Positions 11,901 through 25,290 of a stretch of 64,000 nucleotides of DNA are shown here, in pieces; within the stretch, counting starts at the first letter, position 1, and every line of letters begins with the position of its first letter. The notes beneath the pieces are model-generated. The model searched no databases and was not told the origin of the DNA. It was given only the letters and a program-made list of their open reading frames with translations. This DNA comes from Bimastos eiseni (Eukaryota > Annelida > Clitellata > Crassiclitellata > Lumbricidae): the NCBI GenBank assembly GCA_959347315.1, contig OY365811.1:27898145-27962144 (forward strand), read 5' to 3'. Both the position numbers and the translations under genes were made by a program.

Positions 11901-14813
11901 TGTCCTCTGCTCTTATCTGTCCTCTGCTCCTATCTGTCCTCTGCTCCTATCTGTCCTCTGCTCCTATCTGTCCTCTGCTCCTATCTGTCCTCTGCTCTTA
12001 TCTGTCCTCTGCTCCTATCTGTCCTCTGCTCCTATCTGTCCTCTGCTCTTATCTGTCCTCTGCTCCTATCTGTCCTCTGCTCCTATCTGTCCTCTGTTCC
12101 TATCTGTCCTCTGCTCTTATCTGTCCTCTGCTCCTATCTGTCCTCTGCTCCTATCTGTCCTCTGTTCCTATCTGTCCTCTGCTCTTATCTGTCCTCTGCT
12201 CCTATCTGTCCTCTGCTCCTATCTGTCCTCTGCTCCTATCTGTCCTCTGTTCCTATCTGTCCTCTGCTCTTATCTGTCCTCTGCTCCTATCTGTCCTCTG
12301 CTCCTATCTGTCCTCTGCTCTTATCTGTCCTCTGCTCCTATCTGTCCTCTGCTCTTATCTGTCCTCTGCTCCTATCTGTCCTCTGCTCTTATCTGTCCTC
12401 TGCTCCTATCTGTCCTCTGTTCCTATCTGTCCTCTGCTCCTATCTGTTCTCTGATTGCTGTCCTCTGCCCTTCTCTTTCCTGATCGGTGTTTTCTGCTGC
12501 TCAATGTCCTGTTTTATGCATGTTTACATATGTGCCAGCATACAAACAAGTGTGCATGCATGCATACAAACATACATATTTGCACATATACATGCAAATA
12601 TAAATGCAAATATACATGCTATGAAGTTGTTTTCGTAGGGCTACCAGTGAATATATATACACACATGTTTGTACAATGTACTTACATATACATGTATATA
12701 CATAACTAGCATTTGACAAACATAGCTTACGTAATTGATATCTGTGTCTTATAAAAACTCCTCTAGAATATGCTTATTACTACGCACTGCAAACATACGG
12801 AAATTCATATAACGCCTTAGCAGACCCTTTCAAACTCGGATACTCGGTAATACAATATTCACCCCACATAGGATTGACATTAAGCAGAGTCATTCTTGCG
12901 CAGATGATGTTCAGTCGTATGCGTATTGCTTATCACCCCAAGCTTCTTCTGCAGTCCGAACAATGTCTCAAGCTACAGATGTCCTAACTACCTGGATGTC
13001 ATCAAATCGAATGCGACTAAATCCGCAGAAGACTCGACACATTTGGCTCGGTGCCCGCCAGAAGCTGAATAAGCTGGACTTGGGGTCTCTGTCTTATGAA
13101 TTTCATAACTTTGTATTCTCCACCTGTGTCAGGGATCTGGGGGTAGTTTTGGAACAAGAACTCTCTTTTGTGAAGCATATTTCGGCATCGACTCGTTCCT
13201 GCTATTATTTCCTGCGCCAGTTGCGGGTTGTTTCCCGCTCTCTCTCCTCATACTCTGCTGCCACCTTGGTTCATGCTTTTATCGTTAATTTTTTTCTGTG
13301 GGCTCCCTGCAGGTCCGATTGCAACCCTCGGAGACGGTTCAAAGGGCCGCAGCTCGTCTGATTGGTTGTGGTCCTAAATTTGGCCACATCTCTACGTACA
13401 TGCGGGACGTCCTCAACTCGCTTCCGGTTCAGCAGCGTATTCAATATAGGATCTCCTCCATTGTCTGGCATTGTGTTGTGGACAGTGCGCCTGTTTATCT
13501 TAGGGATCTGTTCACCTTAACTTCGGCTTCTTTTGGTCGCCGATCTCTTCGCTCGGCCTCTAGAGGCAACTTTGTGGTTCAACATGCTCATACCGCCACC
13601 AGGCAAAATAGAGCTTTCGCAAATGTGGGTTTTAAATGATTCATGTGCAAACAGGATCAGTTAAATGGCGTGGCACCCACACAATCGGGTGGTAAAGGAT
13701 CTCACCCTGTCAATTTATCGAAAACGATCAGGATGTCAAGATCGTGTAAAAACGTGTGGGCCTTCATTTGCATTACCATTTTATGTATTTGAAATTTGTC
13801 TTAATTACATCCGGATTTTTCGGAAATTAAACATCAGACGCGTCAATAAAACAATACAACTTCTGATCACTTCGACCAATGTTTTCCTTTCAGGTGGAGA
13901 ACCAGAGCATCACTGCAAATTGTCAGAGAACGAAACCCTCAATGACTCCATTCCGTTGGTACTTGGAAAGGGCAAAAAGTGGCGCTACTCACAGTGCACC
14001 CGGTTCGTAAATTCGTCGCTTAGCAACAAAACGATGCCATGTCCAGACGGATGGACGTACGACAGACAGGAATTCGAAGAGACCATCGTCACCGAAGTAT
14101 GGTGAACAATTTTTGTAGTGCCAGTAATTAATTTCCGTTCATGATAGTCATGGTTATAGTGTACTTCTGTTTTTGAGAAAGATCTCATTTTTCATGCCAG
14201 TCAACAATAATGTTGGTCTATGTAGCTGTCTTTTTATCAACTTTTCTCATCTGATATAATCTAATATGCATTTTAACGACAATATAATCAAGGTTAGGGG
14301 AAGGGTCACACGTTTGAGACAATTTGTGACGTAGGGTCACATCACTATATAAAACATAAAAATGTGTAACTTTATGTTAACAATTCACTCAATTAAAACA
14401 GTTTCACTTGATTAACAGGCCGTCCCTTGTCCGGGCATTACTTATTTAGTTCTGGAATCCAAGAATAGGCAAGTAATCAAAACAATATGTGATTCAATTA
14501 CATTATCCGAATCCAATAAGGCCTAAGCAATATGAGCAATACTGTAATACAACACCTTAGTTCTCAATGTTCATATTCATAATTTGATCATAAGTGTTTC
14601 GACTAATCAATTTTCGATTAAGGACTCGAAACTCTCGAACATTATTCGGAATTCATGACTTCATAAGCCCATCGGAATGCGGAAAACTTCGCAGGTTTGA
14701 ACAACAACAATTTGGTATGTCGGGTTTCTGGTAATGTTCCTGAATGGGTTTGTTCAGAGTCGGAGACCCTACATATATACATATATATGTATGTATGTAT
14801 GATTGTATGTATG

Positions 14814-14853
<40 letters not shown>

Positions 14854-17760
14854 CATATATATACATATGTATATGTATATATATATATATATATACATAT
14901 ATATTAGACCGTTAAGATGGGTAGATTTCGCTACTTTGTAAAGCTCATTGCCTGCCCTCTTTTCTATAGCATAATAATCATGGTCAAAATCAAAGAGAAG
15001 CCCGTTAAGCATGCTAGTTATGTCGTAACATAACTTACATAGTCAATAAAATTATAACAACAATATAATGTATTCTCGTGGCCGCGAAGCCTTGTCGCAT
15101 ACCAATTTCACGATGCTTCTGTGGAAAGGTTAACCGAGATATTTGAAGTTGTTACTGCTGTTGAATGTTGATGACGAATATGAATCTGGGAGAATATTTT
15201 CTGCTGTCGTCAATAGCCTCAGCAGAGGGCAGAGGGCAACACATTTATCAGATGTCTTCTCCGATCCAATTTGACTCGTAAACGATTTTGATTAACATGA
15301 ATTTCAGATGAAGATTTATTATCTGCTGTTTGAGACCATTTGTTATTACATGAGTCGTCTGTCTGGCTAACCGTTTATCAAACACAGAACATTCACTTAC
15401 ACATAGAGCTCGTCTTTCACACGCACGAACACACATGCACGCCCATGTGTATGCAGTTAGCAGTTTTGCTCACTAGACGACACTATTTATGATGTCCCGC
15501 ATTCCCTCGTACAACCAATGTTGGTAAAAGTAATCACAAGCTACAACACAACTACAACTGCTATAGGCTACTACTAAGTGATGATGATGATGACGCTGCT
15601 GCTGCTGATGATGATGATTATGATGCTGATAATGATACTGCTGATAATGCTGCTGCTGATGATACTGATAATGATGATGCTGATGACGACGGCAAGGAAG
15701 GCGATAATAATGATGATGATTGTGTATTTGTCGTTGCTGTGCAAGTGGGATCTCGTCTGCGATAAGAACTACCTAGTAGAGACATCTCAATCGGTCTTCA
15801 ATTTTGGTGTGATGGTCGGAGCGTTTGTGTTCACCATGCTGGCTGATCGAATCGGAAGGAAGCCAGTGCATATCCTCTGTCAGTACACGATGCTTGTACT
15901 GGGATTGGCCATCGCCTACTCCGGAAACTACGTCACGTTTGTCGTCTTACGGTTCCTACAGGGTGCCATGAGAGAGGCAGGTGACACGTGACTATTGATG
16001 CAAGTCATTGCTCCACTGATTTTAGGCTTATGTGACTGCTGAGTTGCCATGGTGACTGACTGATTCATTGTTAGATTTATCCATTCATTTATTCATTCGT
16101 TATTAACAGTTGTCAGGCCCGTAGCCAGATGCAAAATCTAGAAAACCTTACTATCCCATTCGCATAGTCTGCCCTCAGAGCCTTGCCGTCTTTCAGACAC
16201 ATAATCCGATCAACGGACGTGCGCACGAATAAATTCATCAACCGATTAACCGCCGCACTCACGAACAGACGCATGAACCGATCACCAGACCCACGCACGA
16301 ACAGACGCCTTAGCTTATCGACAGAAACACGCTCGAACAGACGCATAAACCGATCAACAGACGCACCGCTTAATAATCCGATCAACAGATCCGATTGACG
16401 CCTAAATCGATCAGCCGCCGCTTATTTGGCCAGCAAAGCCTGGGCGCCGTCAATGAACGTCCATGCAATAGTTCAATTTCTCTACGTACGTTATTATTAA
16501 TAGCATTTAATGATCTACTATTCCAAAACAAATCATATTTTAATTAGGCCTACTTATTAACTGAAGCAGGCCAAGGGGCTCATGTATATAATGGATGTCC
16601 ATGATTCGTGCTATACATTCTAGTTACCTTTTCATTAAATTAATTTTTATATTATGCGCTTCCAGCGTCTGCTGCATTTGGTGATCAGATGTGAAAAGCA
16701 AAAAGTTCTTCAACTAGTTTTGTATCGTGGTTTGATGAACTTTTTGACGAGCTGATCAGGCCGAGTAAGTTAGTTAACTAATTGAGTTGTTCTACACACT
16801 ATTAGGCTATGTGTCAGAAAAGTATGAACCACATCTACTTAAGCGACTGTTTGGAAGAAGTTACTTTAGCAACTCTCGGTGCATCGCTCTTTCAGTCTAT
16901 CTGTAGGTGTCTTTCGTTTGACAAATATTTTTAATATTACGTTTAGACTAAATTCAATCTTAGCTCACTATTGACTAGAACACGTTCCTCTGCAAAGAGA
17001 CATAACTCTCTATAAATAGGGGGCACTTGGAAAAGAATATTAAAAAGTTTCGCGCTTCTTATTACCCCAACTTTCAAAACGCTGCCGACGCCACTGGCCT
17101 TTTGTCAACAATTTCACAAAGGAAAGTAATTCTCTGTACGCTTTAAATTACAAATAAATATTTCAACAACAAGTAGTTGACGAAAAAATAATGGTTAATG
17201 GTTAATGCTAACTAAATTTTTTTTCGCTCAGTGTATTTGGTCAAAAAGAAGTTGTATTGATAATAATAATGTCTGCGAATCCATCTTCTGCTTCAGCAAG
17301 AATTATTTTTATCAATTCAACTTCTATTTAGGCAAATATTCTTTTCAATAATCCAACTTTTATTTCAGCAGGCATTATATTCATCTAAATAGCATTTGTT
17401 CTGGGAGAATTTGTTCAAAAATCCAACTTCTATTCCAGCATCATTAATATCATCAATCCAATTTCTATTTTAACGAATACAGTGGATCATAGTGCGCGAA
17501 CCGTTTGTTGTCGACTTAATAATGCTGGTGATCTGTCTTTGCAATCTTTCGTTCTTAACTTTTTGACACTAGCGTCCAGGCACTTCTTTTTTTACACTTT
17601 TAGCACTGTTCTTGCTGTTATAAAAATTATGTCAGTAAACAATTTGTTAATAGTGCGCCTGGAAGGTATTTTATTACTATTATTATTATTATTTTTATTA
17701 TTTGTTACCCGAGGTATAAAAGATTCATCTGGTGGTCAAAAAAATGCCCGTAGACTCCTG

Positions 17761-17810
<50 letters not shown>

Positions 17811-17883
17811 GGGGAGTATTATTATTATTATTATTGTGATTATTATAATGATTATTATAATGATCATTATTATTATTATTGTG

Positions 17884-17918
<35 letters not shown>

Positions 17919-17998
17919 CGACGATGACGATGTGACATGACATAACATTATTATTATTATTATAATTATTTTTATTATTTTAATCATTATTATTTTTA

Positions 17999-18050
<52 letters not shown>

Positions 18051-21000
18051 CATCATCATCATTATTATTATTATTAAACGGACGATTTCTAGAGCGCCGT
18101 AACGCAGTCATGCCACTACAAGTGCGCTTGTAGTTTATATTCGGCATTTTTAATCCTAGTGCGAATACTTGTTGAAGACCGTTGTTATATCATAATGACA
18201 ACATGTAATAAGCTTATATCTCTGCATTGGGATGCATTAGCTCAATTTTTATAAAAATTTATTTTGTCGACTTATCCAATGACCAACTGACTGAGTGTGT
18301 GATTTGTCTGGTATATTAATAATTAATACCTTAATTTATTCAATTAACTTGACGTGTTTTTCATTTACTGATTGTTCAATTGATCGACTAGGGCGCTGGG
18401 TTGGTGGGTATCGTGATGGCGTGTGAGTTGTTTCCAGCTGTTCATCGGACGTTTGCTGGTACAGCTCTGGAACTGTTCTGGGCGACCGCATGGATGGCCC
18501 TCGCCCTGATAGCCTACCTCGTTCGCCACTGGAGGTATCTCCAACTTGCAGTTACCATACCACCCATCTGGACGCTGTCTCTCATATGGTAAGTCAATTG
18601 AGGCATCTATTATTAAAGGCGCGTCTGATTCAATTGAAATAACAAACAAACGTTTGCATCTGTTCATTACTTACATTATTTATTATTCGACTGATGTCTT
18701 GTTCATTTTGAGGACTGCGCTATACAAGTTTCTAATTAGACAACCATACTATATTTAGAATAATATTATAATTTACGCTATACTCTATATATTCTATTCG
18801 ATGATGCCTCATCTCTTCTTATCTTTTCTTTCGTTAATATGGCATGCTACAACCAATAGTACTCCAACGAATACTTGAATTTATTATAATTTATTATAAT
18901 ATTATCGGAAACTCGATTGAATTAGACAATGGTACTAAACAACTAACATATTGTAATGGTTTGCGGTATGACATTCCATGTATATCAATAAACGAATATT
19001 TATATATATTTAATACTATTCAAACCATTTCAACGACTACTCCTGTTGCTGCTGCTACAGCTGCTATCATGATTGTCACAATGATGACTACTACCTCAAC
19101 AAAATCTACTACTACTACTTATATTATTTTCATTACCACCTCCCCCATCATCATCACCATCATCATCATCATCATCACTTTATGGTTTCTAATGGAATCT
19201 AGTTGAAATATTTGCCAGTTTCCTACCTGATGCCTTATATATCTCTGTGTTGTGTTAATCATTCGGTGTAAATAAAGGATTCTTCCAGAATCCGTGCCAT
19301 GGCTTGTGGCCAACGACCGTATCGAGGAGGCTGAGAACATCCTTCAAAAGGCAGCGAAGCATGGAGGAGTCCAGCTTCCGGATCCAATACTTCACAACCA
19401 CCTACAGGTGATGATCAATCAGTCTACTCCTTCGATCCGAACCAATTAAAATTGATCCGAATTTATCACTTAGTTGGTCTACTATGCTCATGATTTATGG
19501 CGCTGTAGATGTTATTATGTTGAACCACATTGACCTTGATTGTGTTAGAATCCTGTTATAAGTGAGTATTGGATGGGTTTGAAGTTAGGTATGTTCCCAT
19601 TCGAATTGATCACTTGAAACCAATGTTGATGAATTCGCATTATTGTAGTGGCCTTTAATGAGTCATAAAAGTTAATCAGATTAGATTAGATCTGATCCGA
19701 GTACACGCCTTATTTAAATTAATTAATTTCGTCCACTCTGGTACTTTTATCCTTCGTTTAAATGGTATCCAATTGCATAGCAACCGGAGACTGAGAATGA
19801 CAAAGAGCAGCAGGAAGTAAAGAAGAAGAGGCAGATCGATGGAGAGATGGTTCACCTGAACAATTCTATCGCAAGGGATGAAAAGTACCCGGACGGAATT
19901 GATGCATCGCCACTGCGGCGAAAGACCGGATGTGGCGCCCTCTGCTGTCGTCGCACGGTCGCAAAGAGACCGGAAGTTGGTTCGCGAACTCAGCTGACCT
20001 GCCTAGACATCATGAGGTCACCGACGATGCTCCTCTACACGTTCATCATGTGCTCGCTTTGGTCAGTCTTCGTGTCTTCCACACTCTGTGATAACCCGTC
20101 ATGTAAAATCGCAATACAATACTATAAGGCCTTACGACTGATTGTAATATCTGATTGCATAGTGTATATATTATTGCATTATCATTAAAAGATAATGCCG
20201 AACAAAAATTTCATGAACTTCTTGTTTTTAAATATAACTTTGGGCAGAGTTTTAGCTGCCATATTTAATCTACTAAGCTCCGAAGTCTAAATCGAAATGG
20301 ATGCCGTGTCATCCAATGGCCATGTTGCGAGTTCAAACGCGCCATGCCTGCCAGTTAAGAGGTGTCTTATAAACGGATAGTAATTATAATTGCAATTATG
20401 ACTATCACGTTCATCTAGTCAACACGACGTTTGTCGCTGCCTTCTCGTCTCCTCTCTCTGTATCCTCGATGTCTCTGCAGCTTTCGACTTCATGGTACAC
20501 CAAGCACAAATCTGTATTTCTCTTGGCCGTGCCGAGTTGAATTCGTCACTCGCATCTGATGATGATGATGTAGACGACGACGATGATGATGATTATGACG
20601 ATGATGATGATGGTGATGGTATAAGTGGTGATGATGATGATGATGAAGATGATGATGATTACGATAATCATGATATGATAACGACGACGATGGCGACGAT
20701 GATGATGATACTAATAACAGGTTCGCCAGTGGCATCGTCTATTACGGTCTGTCGCTGAGTACTTCGACCTTGGCTGGCGATAAGTACGTCAACTTCTTCC
20801 TGAGCGGCGCAGTCGAAGCGCCAGCCTATGGACTGACCGTCATTGTGCTCAAAAGGTACGCTATGACGATAAGTGGTGCGTTGTGATGATAAGTTGCACG
20901 TTGTGACGATAAAAAGTGCGTTGTGATGATAAGAGGTGCGCTATTACGATAAGAAGTACGTTATGACTATTAACTTAGAGATGTGCTAAGACGACGGCAA

Positions 21001-24000
21001 CGAATAAGGGAATTCACAAATGGCCGACGAGGCATTAGTTGAATTAGTTGGACAGTGACGACGAATAATGAGAATTCCGTTAATTAGCGATAGAAAGGGT
21101 AACGATGACAGAAATGATTATGAGAATAACATGAAAAGGTTGGAATGACACTGAAAACAACCACAAATGATCAATAATTTATTTTGATTATGGATAATGT
21201 GACGGAACAACCCCTTTATTAACTGCCTTGGGACGTCCTCCTCACTCTTGGGGTATTGGCACTGTGCTAGGTGTCCTCGAACAACGACCAGGATGACGAC
21301 AACACCTAGTTTTGGCGAACGGGTCCGGCTACCGGAGTATGACAGTAGACTTCTTCCGTTTAACTGATTCTTTATTGCAAATCAAACAACCGACTACCCA
21401 TCGGTAATTAGAACTGGAGTTCGAGTTCAGTGTCAGACGATCACAACACGGTTACCGTCCCAGTCCTTTATTCTGGAATATTCCACGAAGCGCTGAGGCG
21501 ACGACGACGACTGGCGATGACTACGGCCAACGATTCACAGTCGTAGGGGACGAACGACGACTAAGACCACGCCAGAGATACGCAGTCAACTGACGACCAC
21601 GCAGAATGCTCGACGACAGCGGCCAACACCCCTGGTGTGGCGACGACGATGACGACGACGACGACAGATGCGCCAGCGACACGCAGTTCACTGGCGACAC
21701 GACGAAGGTCCAACAACAGACGAGAGCGGCGGCCAACACCTCTGGTGTGGCGGCGACGACGACGACGACCGACGACAAACGACAGACGTCTGTGACGGGA
21801 GAGACAGGCAGAGCAGCGCCAACGACACCCAGTCGCTGGCAACGACAATGACGACGACAGACGAACTTCTGTGACGGGAGAGGCAGGCAGAGCAGCGACC
21901 AACGACACCCCTGCTCCTTCGACTGAACTGCACTCTTCTGTAGCTTCTGCTCCTGGCTGACTTGGACTGCTCCCTCTCGACGACGATTACCTCTGCTGAC
22001 TGCTCCGGACTGCTCTGACGGTTGATTTGGGTTCCGCTATTTATACAGAGCCAGCCAACTTTTCGACTCTGGGCCAACCAACTTCGCACAAATTATTGGC
22101 CCAGTCAGCCAATTCCCGCCAATTGGGCCAACTGTTGGGTCAACTCTGTTGGGCCACCTGCAAATCCCGTTGGGCCAACAGCAAACCCTGTTGGGCCAAC
22201 CGCAGTGGGCCAACTACAAGCTGCATTGGGCCAACTATAAACTGCGCTGGGCCAACTACATTGGGTCAACTGCGTGGGGTCAACTGAAACGAATTATGTT
22301 GGGCCAACTATTTGACTGGGCCCTCCCTCCTAACGCTTTGAGCGGCCAATAGCACTTTGATCAGATAATTATAAAAAAGAAAAATAATGAAAAATGGGGC
22401 AGGGCAGGTTTGCTACAATAATAATAATAATAAATGTAATTTTTTTAAATGTTATGACCATTTTGTTGTTATTGCTGAATGCGATGATGACGATTCCTAC
22501 AGGTGACAGTTGTGTTTGTTGCTATTGTTGTCATTGTTAGGTTTGGTCGTAGATGGCCTCTCTTCCTCTTTCATTTGACAGCGGCCGTTGTTCTATTTGT
22601 AAACATTTTTATTCCGCACGAGACAGGTAAAACGACGACATTTAAATGTCGTTCTTGAATTTTTTTTATGTACACGTAGGAGGCCTATATGCGTCATGAC
22701 GATAATAACCTACATCCAGCTGCTGCCATTGACCTCGACTTAGCTCTAATGGATTTATAGCAAGAGACAGGCCTAGGTTAATTAATCACCAGTGAACGAG
22801 GACAGAGCATTTGAGCATATTTCGTAGGTCCTGCCCCCAGAGGCATCATCACTCGACTCTAGGTCCTCTGATTTCTTGTTCTTGCTATTCCTCCTATTAG
22901 GACAAGTCTTGGTATGCGGGCTATCTCTGTTGCCGGTTCAAAGTTCCGGAATTCACTGCCTCACGCCGCTCGGGCTACTAAGTCTTTAGTTTCTTCTCGT
23001 TCTCGACTTAATACTTTTCGGTTTATCCTTGCTTATCTTCCTTAAACTGTCTTTCTGTCTCTAAGGACTGACCTTGGAGTTGACCTGATTTCGGATTTGT
23101 TTTGGTGCGCCGTCAGTTGATGCCCTGTGCATTATTATGGCGGCGCTATAGAAGTTTTTTGTTCATAGTCCTAGAGGCCTTCAAAGTCTTGAGTTAAATT
23201 CACTACGATTATATTTATATAAAACTGATTTGGCATGAGTTGAATTTTAAACCAGTTTTATACTTATGCACACCTTGTTATGCCAAGCGGCAATATCGTT
23301 AAAGTTTTGATTCAAGGACTCACATATGCGTTCATTCGTCCTGTCGTACCACTTGCATCATTTGTATATCTCTCAGTCAGTCTAACTGCCTGTCTGTCTG
23401 TTTGTATGTCTGCCTCTCTCTCTCCAGCTATCATTTACCCTCTTTTCTTTAACTTGGCTGGCGTAAAGTTTGTCATGGACGGATCGTCGGATCGTGGGAG
23501 TTCTTTCAACTTTTTTCGGTATGTTTCCGTCGACCTACAGAGGTGATGTTTTGTACAAATGTCACGCTTGCATATGCAATGCAATGTATCAAATATTTAC
23601 GGACATAACTCAAAAATTGAGAAAAAAATGACAAAAAATGCACAAAATTAAATATCGTTTAACCACACGAACGAGTCCTCCTTGACGAGCTCCACTCCCC
23701 CAAGTTTACATAATACTAATGATCGCTTAAGGAAATGGCTCGATTGCACCATCTACCAGATTACCAGTGTACCAAAAATCAATAAAAGAGGGTCTCGAAA
23801 AACCGATGTGTTTACTTTCACTTGTTTTATATATCCCATGTATAACTTGTTTAAGTCCATCACATTGAGATATTATAGGCCAACCTTTTTATTAAACTGA
23901 TCCTAGAGGTTACAGTGGTGTGTCGGGTAGCACTATGTTACAGGTAGGCTAAGCTATAGCCTACACCACACGCTGGGTTGCATCATGCGATACAGTTAAT

Positions 24001-25217
24001 TAGGCTTACTGTGTGCACCATGTTACATCTTATTACATGCATGCGTACCTAACAATTTCTCTTTTTGAGTACCCCTAAGCAAATCTGCAACTACAGTTCC
24101 ATTTAAACCGTCCCATCGCGTTACCATGTATTGAACCGTATATTACGGTGCGTTATAGAGGGAGGAGTGGAACTGACTTCGTTGATTATTACATTAACAA
24201 TGATTGGAAAGTTCTCGATGACAGCTGCCTTTGGTACGGTCGTACTTTACGCTCCAGAAATCTACCCCACGAATCTCAGGTACTACGATTGCGTCTGCAG
24301 CTAATAGCATACAGCGCTGCGATTGCGTTTAAACCTTGGTACCAGCGTCTAACTTATGGCGATGTGTGTGATAGTCTAGTGGTGAAGAACAGAGATGCAC
24401 AATTGTAAACTTAAGTTCTTTATGCATAGAAGTAGTTGTGAAGATGTGAGAAAAGTTGGAAACTTTAGGTTAATGGAACATTGTTGAAATTTCGAAGACG
24501 CTTGCGAAGTAGAAAGTTAAAGTCTTTCCGCATTGAAGATGTTGTGAAACAACCGATAATTTGTAAACATGTGGTTTTGTTGCATTGAAACGGATGCTAA
24601 AACACATGACAATTGAAGGGCTGATGTCCAGCCCCTTCAAGTAGGATTTTTAAAATATAGATATGCGTGAAGGCATGGGGTCAAATGGATGGCTATCGTC
24701 TGAAATAATTATTCTGCCCTTAAACCTGATAAATATCTATATTTTAGAGGAGAAATTTTACTTTGGTTTCAAAACCTGTTAAGCACCCTACGTTTCTGCT
24801 CCAATACCTTCGAAGTTTGTTGACAAATCAGGAAATCAACTTGATATCACTTGATATATAAATACGTGCTGCAAATAATGAGTATTTTGATGAGATATTG
24901 ACATTTACAAAATCCCCACGAAATATGATTGCATGCGTGATTGAATTGCTGATGACAGAGGATAAAATGCTACAATGATAATGCTGTGGTTTTACAGAAA
25001 TTTTGGCTTCGGTATGGCGTCAGTTTGGGGTCGAATAGGGGGAACGATTGCACCGTTTTTCGGCTACATTGTGAGTTCTAACTGCGTTTTCTTATACCCA
25101 ATTCCGCATGTAAGCCTAATGTAATTGGTTCTTAATGTTGCTACAAACGGAGTTTTATGATTACTTTATATCAGAGTCGATTGTAGAAACGAATAGCTCA
25201 CAATGTCATAATATATG

Positions 25218-25290
<73 letters not shown>

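Larger units (their letters stand above)
14097..15745 (+). other. Gene A intron 2
   Basis: AT-rich intron with an (AT)n/(ACAT)n microsatellite at about 14768-14905 and a (GAT)n tract at its 3' end. No other feature recognised. Confidence 0.7.
21198..22363. mobile_element. Solo LTR (1166 bp) of an LTR retrotransposon
   Basis: Begins TGTGACGGAACAACC and ends TTTGATCA, i.e. TG...CA ends, with a perfect 5-bp duplication GATAA on both sides. No gag or pol sequence inside, and no second copy adjacent, so a solo LTR formed by recombination is the simplest reading. It contains two minisatellite blocks (GACGAC-rich and TTGGGCCAACT-rich). In intron 7 of gene A. Family unknown. Confidence 0.75.

Noticed and set aside
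11447..12454. 335-codon open frame with a 17-residue repeat
   Set aside because: It is the 17-bp minisatellite read in frame; three units make 51 nt. No start context, domain or splice support.
15977..15982. GT donor GCAG|GTGACA for exon 3 of gene A
   Set aside because: It gives phase 1, which puts exon 4 into a frame with an early stop. The GC donor three bases upstream fits both phase and family spacing.
17482..18062. Ile-rich and Asn-rich open frames on both strands
   Set aside because: They arise from the (ATT)n array.
21521..22352. Overlapping open frames in the GACGAC and TTGGGCCAAC blocks
   Set aside because: Low-complexity tandem repeats inside a solo LTR; frames are open on both strands without homology.
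24148..24408. 86-codon open frame over exon 9 of gene A
   Set aside because: The transporter frame through this exon is different and carries the conserved MIGKF..TAAF and EIYPTNLR blocks; the long frame is a shadow.
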